Positions 9,761 to 19,768 of a stretch of 38,884 nucleotides of DNA are shown piece by piece. Origin of the DNA: Thelephora terrestris (lineage: Eukaryota; Basidiomycota; Agaricomycetes; Thelephorales; Thelephoraceae). The stretch covers positions 1 to 38,884 of the forward strand of contig WIUZ02000039.1 of NCBI GenBank assembly GCA_015956445.1. The letters run 5' to 3'. Position 1 is the first letter of the stretch, and the number at the start of each line of letters is the position of its first letter. The notes below the pieces were generated by a model. The model was not told the DNA's origin. It did not search any database and saw nothing but the letters and a program-made list of their open reading frames with translations. The position numbers and the translations under genes are program-made.

Positions 9761-12283
9761 ATGCCTGCACGCAGTCCACCACGGAGCTTAACGGTCATGG
9801 TTCCAGAACTTCTCGAGTCGTTCCCGGCCCCACCTTCCTTCATTCCACCTTCACCTCGAACTCCCATGCACAGTCAACAGACCTCGAATCCTTCCACCTC
9901 CTCCCACATTCCCCCAAATCCTCCACCATCGCTACCACCCACCGGTCCACTTCCACCGCTTCCAACCGGTCCTTCGCCAATCACCGAGGAAGAGACGCTC
10001 TTGTTCCTTTCCTCCGCGTCGAGGCTCAAGAGGCTGTCCAAGCTTTCGATTATCAGCACATCCTCAAGACGTGATTCTACCGCGACGACGACGAGCGTGA
10101 ACAGCAATGGATCGACCAACGGAGGTGTTCCGGGGCTGTCGCCATCGATGTCCGGCAGTAGCATTTCATCTTCCTCTTCATCATCAACATCATCATCAGC
10201 CAGGATCAGAACCGAGTCTCTCACTTCCTCCCATTCACTCCGCTCTTACCCTTCCACCAGCTCCCTCTCCGTCTTGTCCGCTTCGGCTTCCCACTCGCAC
10301 CGGCTTCCTATATCCGTCGAAAGTCTCCTCCCGTTCGGTTACTTCCGCCAATGGAAATCTCAATCACAGAAGAGGACGACGGGATTTCGACCTCTGCGGA
10401 CCTCACAGCCGTCACTCTCGATTTTTGTGTTCAGACATGGACGAAGATAACTGCCTGCCTCAGTTTCCCCCTTCCACCACGGTCAACTCCTTCACAACCG
10501 TTCGGGAAGTCGAAAAGTCGTCTCCGCCCCCTTCGTCGTTTAAATCCCCGCCGCCCGTGACGACTTCCCCGTTTCCCACTCTCCTTTCCTAATAAGGAAG
10601 GTGACACTCCCAGGGGTCGGACCAGTCCAGACATTCAGACCATCATCTCTGAGACGCCCAAGCCCCGGCGGAGGAAATCCTCCTTGTTATCCAATTCGTC
10701 GTCAAGGGAGCGGCCTCAGCCGGGGGCGCTGCCGCTTAACAGGCAACCGCAAAGGTCTAGCGCGCCTTCTGCCATCCTTGGTCAACCTTCGCCTCTAAGG
10801 CCGTCGGTGGCAAGGAAGCTGAGTTTGCCCGTGGGGAGACACGAGGGCGCTTCGGATGCGGAAATGGACGAAATCGATATGGACAGGCTGGAACGGGAGT
10901 TGGAAGGTGATGGCACAGAATCTGATTCTAGCCTGGATTTGCATACCCCGTTTGCGTAAGTGATTTTGCTTTTTCTCCGCCGCAGCGTGATCCTCAACAC
11001 CCTCTCTCTTCGTTTAGGCATGTGATGTTAAGGGATGGGCTTATATCACCCCGTTCCAAGGTGATTGCGGCCCTTGATACTTCGACCCGACCTGGAAGCA
11101 CCATATCAACCGGTAAGCCTAGTCAATTTGTTGCGTTGGAGATATTCTCACTTGGCGTTTCAGCGTCTGTGAAGACAAAGACTGGCCTGTTCAAGGACCA
11201 CCGAGATACCCTTAAACGCCGAAGAAGGCACAGGGATGGCAGACTTTTACGTGGCGGCATCGGTCTTACTACGGGGCTGGGGTGGAGTGATAGGTATGTA
11301 GATCTATTCCGCTTGACCTTTCTGGTCCTAGTGCTCACGTCTGCCGCGCGAATAGCGAGGACGAGGATTCTCCATCACCGCTCACTCGTCGGCTCTCCTC
11401 GATGGCGATCTCACGGACATCTTCGGTGGCTTCTATGCGATCACTACCTGGCGCAGGACCTTCTCCTCTCTCTAGGACTCAGAGCACGGTGTCTGCTGAT
11501 GGAACTTGGACGAGGCAATCTTCTACGAGGAGCAGCACGTTTAGTAACAGTTCGTCGTCGAGTGCGCGGTTACCAACCACACGTGAGGATGACGATACGG
11601 AGCTCCCACCGCCGTTACCTCCCAAGGATAATCACGCGACAAGGTCTCTTCCTACTCGTCGATCCCAACCTACTACCCCGACAACACCGGGTCCTCGGAC
11701 ATTGAAGTCTAAGCCATCGCTCAAGAGTATCCCGACCCCATCTGAGTTTGGCGTAGTGGAGCGGCCACCGATTACTCAGTCTTTATCGGGTGGGCCGAGG
11801 CCACTGAAGCTAGGGACCAGTTCTTCGATGCTTAGGTCGACCTCGCTGGGGAACTCGCCATTGGCAAATGGTCGTTCGATGTCGAATCCCGTCGTTCGTT
11901 CGACGGGAAGTTTGGACTCGAGGAATCGAACCAAGTCTGTACCCTCGTCTATCACGGTATCCCCATCTCCGCTTTTGAAGAACTCCAAGAGCCTTCAGAG
12001 GCCTGTTCCTGTGCCGACCTCCTCGATTCCCAATGTATCTTCACCCCTTCTTGACCCATCAAGACAACGTTCGAGGATCGGGACGGGTATGATGTACAAG
12101 AAGAGCGGCCCGCTCACATCGGAATTTGGGATTGCCTCCGGGTTGAAGAGGCCGACGTTGACGACCAGTGGACTTCCAGGTGTCAGAAGTCAGAGGTTGG
12201 GCGTGCCTTCTCCGTTGCGGACTGGTGGAAGCTCAGGAGGTTCTTCACCGTCTTCGAGCGTGGAGTTTGGTATTGCCCTTTGA
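9761..12283 (+). CDS. Ser/Pro-rich, probably disordered protein of unknown function, multi-exon
   Basis: Not recognised. The protein opens with Pro/Ser-rich sequence, then PSPITEEETLLFLS and a RLKRLSKLS basic helix (about 9980-10045), a poly-Ser run, an acidic patch (EMDEIDMDRLERELEGDG, about 10864-10917) and repeated STSLG/SRTSS-type low complexity to the C-terminal SSVEFGIAL. Introns fixed by phase: 10956-11017 (GTAAGT...TTTAG, 62 nt), 11113-11163 (51 nt) and 11294-11355 (62 nt); the exons between join without frame conflict. The segment 10220-10600 needs at least two frame changes that I could not place at good splice sites. Phosphorylation-type SP/TP sites are abundant. It could be a cytoskeletal, polarity or signalling scaffold, but nothing proves that. 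Confidence 0.65.
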
Positions 12284-13240
12284 GGGTTTGCCTTTGTCTC
12301 GGTTGAACCCTTCCCGCTCGACCTGGGTACCGTCCCTACCTCCGCGGAGTTTCGACGTCATTTTTTTTGAGAAGTTTTATGGCGGTTTGTGTAGGATTAG
12401 GGTTTCTCTTTCCCCTCTGTTTTTCTCTCGTTCTTCAATCCTTTGTCCGGTTCTGATGTCTTTATGGCACCCTTATTCCCTCTCACGTCTTGCTATCAAG
12501 TCTTGACGCATCTTCACGTTCGCTACGGTATCTAGTTTACACCTTCCCCTCTTTACAACTACCATCAGTTTGAGGTTTTTTCTTCTGCACACATACCCGA
12601 TCCCGTCTCCCCCCAACCCTTCATCCGTTCTCCCTGTGCATTATGAACGATTCCCATTCTTGTTCCTCCACCACCCACGATATCAAAGTGTTTCGTACAT
12701 TGATACCTTCATGTATAAATGGATTTTAACCCTTTTTTCACCGTCATCTTTACTTCTAAAATACCATCATACTCCGTGGTACCCCACCCACATTAGAGCA
12801 CATCTTAGCTTCCATGGATTCACTTTGGTTTTTTTTTGTCGGGATCCGTCTTCTAGGCTAGATCGACTGTCGTTACTCTCAGGCTACACACTTTTAGGAT
12901 TTTGTGGATTTGGATTCGCGGATCTTCCCACTTCCCCCTCACATGCACACCTCGCTCCCTCACCATCCTCAGTTCGCCCGGTTTTCTTTATTTGATGAGT
13001 TCTCAGCTCTCTCTATCATTTATTTACAGCACGACCCCGGTAGTCTCATCCGTCCGTGATATTATTTTTGTTTTTCTCTCAATTTTTTGTAGCCGCAGAA
13101 ATCAATTGCAGAACCCCTCTCTGCGTGTGTGTCGCATCATCTTTTTACGTGCACCCGGCCCTTTTGTTCGTACGGTTTGAATGCTCGAATGAACTGGTTG
13201 TTGCTGCCCTCGCCAGTTTCAAAGTTTCGAGTTTGAATGC
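12284..13240. other. Probable 3' UTR and downstream spacer of the Ser/Pro-rich gene
   Basis: T-rich DNA with repeated TTTTTT and CTCTC strings follows the stop at 12283 and grades into spacer. Open frames here are low-complexity artefacts of the T/C bias. Confidence 0.4.
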
Positions 13241-13264
13241 TCAATATTGAATATTGAATATTCA
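13241..13264. repeat. AATATTG tandem/palindromic motif
   Basis: TCAATATTGAATATTGAATATTCA is three overlapping AATATTG units and partly self-complementary. Short, with no functional claim. Confidence 0.5.
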
Positions 13265-16200
13265 GAGCCGAGTTGAGCGTACGTACGGACATTCAGTTTG
13301 GTCGTTTGGGCGATGCTGATGCGTACGTCCGATTGTGCGCACACGAATTCAAGGTTTTTCATTTTTCATTTAGGCGCGATGATCATTCTCAGAACTTACT
13401 ATGGGTCTTTTCAACGGGTTCATCTTGCGTACCCGCCAACCCCCTTAACCGTTTCCAAGCGACGGAGAATATAGTTTAGACAGCTCTCGTTGAGACCACG
13501 GGTTTCAAAGCATGGCTCTCAGTACCACCCCCACTCCCTGGGTACTACGCGTACATTAATGTCAGCGTGGTTCACTTCATATTCACGCCTCCGTCTCGCC
13601 CGAACCCGGCGATTCATTTGTCTGGCGGTGGAACGGCAGGCGAGAACATTCTCCCGCTCCTCCCCCTGGGCTCATTTTTGGTAACTCTGATTGAATGCCC
13701 TTCTTCCTGCGATCCCAACGGTACAGTGCTTCCCTGTCCGTTCGGAAAATATCCTGACGCTCTAACAGGCTGCATGGGGATTTTTCGCACTTGCTCATCG
13801 TTTCATCCAGGCCTTCCCATCCTCCTCTACCCTTCGGGGTAACACCTGAGGACTTTGAGAGGGGGTTATTTCCGGGTTGGCGTTTCAGGGAGATTTCCCG
13901 AAGGCCCTTTTTCATGAAAAGCGTCATTAAACCTGTGATCACTTTGGACCCCGACGCGACATTGTTTCCTCCCCCCCTCCTACTCTCGCGCAGCTTCATA
14001 TATCTGGACGTGGTTCCCAGACGCTTTCGGCATTCAATATTGGACTCGCTCAATTATTCCAACGCTGATCGTCTGGGTTGATTGGCTGAACGGTATATAT
14101 CGCGAGCTTCCCCCCCACCCTCCGCAAGAACGCCGATAGCAGCTGTCATCCGAGCGTTTTCGGAGTTTGCGCCCCGTATCTCCTTACAATTTTGCCCAGG
14201 TTCCACCAGCCTACCCTCCCAACCCTCTACGGCGCTACCGCAGGCTCCTTGCTCTTCATCTTATCTCCGTCCTTTTCTCTTCCGCCGATTCCGTCCCTGT
14301 GTTATGACGTTTTGAGGCCCCACCCCTGGCGCTCGGGTTTCTACATCCCTTTCAGGTAATCTTAACCACGAGTTTTTATCTTTTTTTCTTCTCAGGCACT
14401 TCGCGAAGCTTTGTCGTGATACGTGATCGTTATTCCGACGGCGTTCCTAGGTAAAATCTCCCAACATGGGTCGATGAGGGAACGCAGGTGAGCAACGAGA
14501 TTTTCCTAATGGCCCAATGCCTCCAGCAGTGGTGGGGCTGTCCCGTCGCAGATTCACACCAGTCCCACAGGGCAAAAAATCCACCGTAGTAACTTTCACC
14601 CCCCCAAGTCCCCTGCAGAGGTAGCTTTCGTGGACGCTGAAACGCTTCCGGCCGGCGCAATACATGTTTAGCGCTGTTAGCGCCCCCCCTCTCTCGTTTC
14701 TCCCGTCCCCCGTATCGGCCGAGGGAAGCCACGGAGATGACATAAGGATTGCTCGATGAGATTCAATCCTCGTCTGACAGGCCATCTAAGGAAAGCAATC
14801 TGGTTTGCTGCTGTGTGCTGAAACGCCACGGTAGAGCTTCTTGACGCCAAGGACATGTTCAGGGTCGATCGTGAAGGAGAATGCGACCCTGATTTTTGTG
14901 TAGTGTATCTTGGGTGCGCTCTGGCGGAGATTGGACGCGGATGTATGGGTTATATGCGTATGTACTTACATATTTGTGTGCCCGATCGATGCAAACCGGA
15001 ACCCGACCCCGTCGTTGAGCGTCCCTGACGTCCCTGAATAGAAACTGCTAGGAAATAGACCGGATGTCTCCGAGGTAAGAATACTTGTCGGGGCCCGGAT
15101 GTGGAGCGTTTTGGAAGCTGGTGGGCTCAAATTTTTTGATGACCTCCCTATGAATACGGCGAGAAAGTCCAGGCAGGGCACGCGAGTGTTGATCGGTGCA
15201 TTTTGTTACCATTGAACCGGTTGGTGAGCTTCAGAAGTTACGATGATTCGCGGAGGAATCGGGATGTCCACCGAGGCGTCGTCGTAGGGTAATAGAGACG
15301 AACCGCTACGACGGAACGGTCTTAGAGCTTTCCCGGCTACATGCTCTGACGCATGGGAGTGTACAGCAGCTGCTCGATCGATAGGGTCGATTTGGTGAAA
15401 CAATGGATCCGGAAGCTGCGGTTTCTCTGTGACAGTCGTGTGCTTGACTGGCGTTCCAGCTCTACAGTGTGCCAGGTTATGAATGCCTGCGCAGAGCAAA
15501 GGACGTAAGACGGTGATCAAGTGATTTGTTTGAATGTACCCTATCCGAGTCACATTCCCCAACGGTGAGGTAGTTCGGGAGAATGATGATCGACGATCGG
15601 TGGAAGGTATGCAGATCCTTGAAGATTTGGACGTGTATGTACTGTGAATTGCATCCTCCTGTTTACATAAATGGCCCTGGCACAGCCTCTGCAGAACGTA
15701 GCTTCAAGGGGAGAGGCACTATGATCGTCGTTACGATCATAATGCCTGACCACTGTGGTGTCCCGTACAATGGGCGTGGGTTCTGTCTCTCACCAAAGGA
15801 AGTTAGATGCCTACCGCATATGGGAGGATGGTCCTCAATTTTACGGAGGTTCTGTTCAACACGTTCGTGATCATGATGGCGGTGGTGTCCCACAGCTCTG
15901 AATTCGATCAGGAAGCAGGAGAGACGACTTCCATTCGATTCGGTAGGAATGCAGAGAACGACATATATGTCAATAGCAGAACGAAGAACTTTGCACTTGA
16001 GAAGACGGATCCATGTACATATGTACATTGTAGACCTCGTTTCGGAGGATCAGGGAGGATCCTGCTCCCGATCGGGCCGGAACATGCCGGAACGTATTCT
16101 GTGTTTCCCTTTCCCTGGCGTCCTCCCGTGTAGTACAAACTCAAGATAGAGAGACTTTAACTCCAGGGACAAGTGGAGTGCGCTGCTGTGAGTCTGGTCG

Positions 16201-18213
16201 AGGCGGTTTGCCCCCGCGCTTGCGTAGGTATGCGACCGTACTTCAACGCTGGCTCTTTCATTAAAGAACCGATTGATACGAGGCCCGTCATACTAAGCTC
16301 TGAGAACATCATGAGGTCTCGTGAGACCAAAGCGGGCCACAATGCAACCAGTCGAATCTTCTGTTGCTCTAGGATCACCCTGGCTGGCCATAAGCACGAC
16401 GCTATCTTCGTAGATACCAGTAAGTACCAGCAACTCGAACGATCAATCACTGCCATTGTTATTGAGGGCACGGCGCCGCCGAGGTCAAACCGGCTGGGAG
16501 TTGAACACGTATCCGCTAAGGGCGAAGGTACAGTCGATCGCCAAGTAAGCAAAGGCCACGTTGTTAAACCCCTCGATTTGTTGAAACTTCCTGTGTAAAT
16601 GTTGTCTTTCCATCGCGACTACGAAGGCACGAAGACTCCTCTCGGTATCTGGGGTACTCAGAGACCCTCTCGCAACAGCTTCCCACCAGAATGCGCCGCC
16701 GGTTTTGAAGCCACCATGGGTGCGCGTTGGGCGCCAAAACCGCGATTCGGTGTGGACGTATTCATAAAACACCTAAATGCCGGTTGTGACCGCACGCATT
16801 GCCCTTGGGAGCGCTCGCAGTGACTTGCAAGCCTTCGTTGTCAATCCCCAACACCTGCCCAAGGCGTCGGCGCAGACGCGAGGATAGTCGACATCCAATG
16901 TCTGATGACGCCTCGGACGGTGTTCACCGCATTGCGGAAGAGATCTAGGAGGTTAACAAGGAAGCATGACGGCGATCGACCATCCGCGGTTTGTCCTCTA
17001 CTTCCACTTGGTCGCTCTTTTCCCACGGTCCCCTCCTGCGAGGATTCGTCCCCTGGAGGGCCATCGTGGGACATCGGTCACTCTGGTACGTCTGCAACAG
17101 TCTTGGGGTGTAAGTTGGTTGTAGAGATCAGGTCGGATCACGTACTGGAAGTGGATACAAAGCCTTCGGGCCCCTCTGCTGGCAGGAGAGAGTTTGCAAC
17201 CTTGGTGGGGATGGCGTTCTCAATGGGAATCCCGTCAGACTTCGCCAATTGTGCCAAGCAGGTAACCCACCGAGAATACGAATGCCTGTAAAATCCCGGG
17301 TGGACTACTCGAATGCTCCCTTTCTCGTCCGGCCCCTTTCCCTTCCCAAACCCCTTTGGCTGTGTGCGCCAAACCTTTCCAAATCAAAGCAACAGACCTG
17401 CAGCGGACGCCGGTCTACCCGTGCCACTTGCCCATACAGCAGTGGTCTTCCCCAACCTCGTCCACCGTCGACGCAACAGGTGTTTCGCCTCGCGCTGTCA
17501 GACCACCCGGACACGCCCTTTGCCTCATGTGCCGCCTCAATAGGCCACGATCCTGCCTCAGGGCCTTTTTGATCGTAAACGCCTCACCCTATCCTTCCTT
17601 GGATCCATCCAGGCCCATCGATGATCCTTCCCAAGATAACGGCACCCACCCTACATTTGGCACAACCCTCTCATCCCGGCCCCCTCCTCCCTCCCTGTGA
17701 GCCAATGGCCTAGGTTACCGGCCCTCACCCACGCAGCAATTTGCGCGTGGAACCCGGTCCATCCCCCCCACTTCCCTTTCCTCCCAGTTTCCTTCCCCTG
17801 CCCTACCACCGATTCAGGCCTATCGGAGTCCACTCTCTTTACCAGGTCCCCGTCGACACGGGTCGCCTGACCACCATCACTCCTTCCATACATGCGACAC
17901 TAGGATCCGCCGCTGGTGCATCCACATGGCCACCCTGTTGCCACAAGACACTCATTCAACAACACACTTCAACGACTTTTTCTTTTGGATTGGGTTCTGT
18001 TTCTTTGGTTACGGTTCTGTTCCTTTGTATGTAACTCTGAACCCCGAATTCGGTAGTTGCATGGACTTTCTCTTTTTCTTCCCTACCTCCACGTAGCTAA
18101 AATGGGATGTCTGTCTTTGTAGGAGTTGGTACTACTTAGTGTTTTACCATGTGTTCTGTCCATACAGATGAGCAGTAGGTTAGGAGTTGCTGTAGCACGT
18201 TAAATCAGAATTC
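13265..18213. other. 5-kb stretch with no recognisable gene
   Basis: Open frames up to about 140 codons occur on both strands (for example 16157-16598 and 15663-16133) but overlap antisense partners of equal length, match no family I know and lack consistent introns. 17290-18030 is C-rich and followed by T-rich, UTR-like DNA and then a poly(A) run, so a transcribed unit on the plus strand cannot be excluded. I found no transposon ends or protein domains. Confidence 0.35.
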
Positions 18214-18231
18214 AAAAAAAAAAAAAAAAAA
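18214..18231 (+). repeat. A18 homopolymer
   Basis: Eighteen consecutive A residues following GAATTC. This may be the poly(A) tail of a retroposed RNA or a simple homopolymer. The upstream 200 bp resemble a 3' UTR, but no matching coding sequence was recognised. Confidence 0.6.
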
Positions 18232-18750
18232 GACGGCGATCGACGTGAACAGGATTAATTTAGCGGAGAGAGGATCTGGCCCTCTGTGCAAGAAGAAGCC
18301 TGTTAATTTTGTGGCTAAGGTTCACGAACACACCAAAGTCAAGTATAATCGCCTTTTTTGTTCCTCTAAACGATCTCCCACCCTCGGGCTGCACAATGGA
18401 GGAAGGGACCGTGGGATTTCGAATTTGTTTTTGGGGACGAAAAAAGGCGGAGACACGGGGAACGAGTAGGAGGTTGTTGGTCTCACAGCACGAACGACTG
18501 TGTGTCAACCCTTCCCATTTTTGCTACTATGAAACGCCGCAATCGGATGCTGTTTTAGCACGGTTTATACGGGTGCATCGTCGTTTTTGTTTTCCGATGT
18601 TCGCGCTTACATTCAACTCCGCCTTACACAGGCGTTCTTCAGCGGTTTCCGGAATCTGCCCTGTTGCGTGAACGCCCACTACAGTCACTGTGCAAGTAAA
18701 GTTGGAAAAAAGTCTGTGGGTTGTTGAAAAAAATGTTTCCTACAGCCGTG

Positions 18751-18850
18751 AGGACTTGCCCAGCGGTTGGGAAACCCGCCTCCGACTCGTTGGCGAAGTT
18801 CAGATTTCTCGGAGAAATCTGAACTTCGAACTGTGTAGGTGAGAATCACT
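18751..18850 (+). repeat. Possible tRNA-derived SINE fragment
   Basis: TTGCCCAGCGGTTGG (18756-18770) is close to the RNA polymerase III box A consensus, and GGGAAACCCGCCTCCGACTC after it is typical of tRNA-related SINE heads. A box-B-like AACTTCGAACT follows about 50 nt later, within a strong palindrome. No cloverleaf with a paired acceptor stem can be drawn, so this is not a functional tRNA. Suggestive only. Confidence 0.3.
18794..18828. repeat. 35-bp near-perfect palindrome
   Basis: The arms 18794-18810 and 18812-18828 (17 nt each) are exact reverse complements around a single base. Size and loop resemble the 944-980 palindrome, but the sequence is different. Confidence 0.8.
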
Positions 18851-19768
18851 TTATCTTTCGGGGTCTGTTGGCGGAGTACTCCGGCGGACTTTTCCTCTGC
18901 AAGAAGCTTTCACCATATGACCGCGTAGTACCCTTGTCTTTCGCGGTCGTCACCTTCCAAGCATCCTCCGGCGTCTTCAAGATATGACCAGCTTCGCCAC
19001 ACACAGATAAGGACGAGCTACCTCACCCATCCCACGTTCTGGCCAACGGGGCAGCTGCGAAAACAGGGCGCAGATCCACTTATTCTCGAGTCACTCAGAG
19101 ATTAAACCCTCTACCACCGGGCATTCCACCAAGGCAACCGCCCAGACCATCAATTTTCAGATTGGGCGCATTTGGGCCGCTGAAACTTCAGCAAAGTACC
19201 TCATGATCAAATCACAAGGCTGCGCGAAGGTCGCGCGCAGAAGATCACCGCTTTTCTTTGAGGTTAGTACACCAAACTGCGAAGGTGTATTCGTGATAAG
19301 TGACCGCATACGCTTCAAGCCGGGTGGCTTTTGTGTAACGTGGACTCGTGTTGATGTTGATGCCCGACGGATATGGAGGATGACTTAATCAATTATACTT
19401 GGAGCATGGTGTGCATGCCTCCGGCCACGGCTTACACACCATCACCAGCAGGTGGGAAATTGCATGGCATTCCAGGTGAATAGTGAAACCGGAGGGGCAG
19501 GTGTGGGGACTTGCCTTACCCACGCTGGAAATGGAAGGATCGATCCTTCCTGACGGCCACCCCTTAACCTAAGGGCGTCTTATAAAGCATCCTCCGATGT
19601 TCAAGGTGATTACGAATGACAACCCTTGCTGCGAGATGAATAGATAACCCTATCGAGAACAGCAGTTCACTGATACAATGGGAAGTGCAAAGGAGTGGGA
19701 GCAATAGTGAGACGGGCCGTGGAACAAGGAGTATGAGAGCATTACATGACAAAGAGTATGATATAAGT
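18851..19768. other. Spacer downstream of kinase K1
   Basis: No gene recognised. Contains an 18-bp perfect palindrome (GGAAGGATCGATCCTTCC, 19533-19550) and the left end of the tandemly duplicated kinase unit (similarity to about 22430-22570 starts near 19560). Confidence 0.4.

Noticed and set aside
9874-10224. Minus-strand acidic 116-codon frame
   Set aside because: Mirror image of the Ser/Pro-rich gene on the plus strand; the Asp/Glu runs are the complement of Ser codons.
15663-16598. Minus- or plus-strand gene around 16 kb with frames of 120-140 codons
   Set aside because: Frames of equal length overlap antisense, no family resemblance, no consistent introns and odd composition. Not listed as a CDS.
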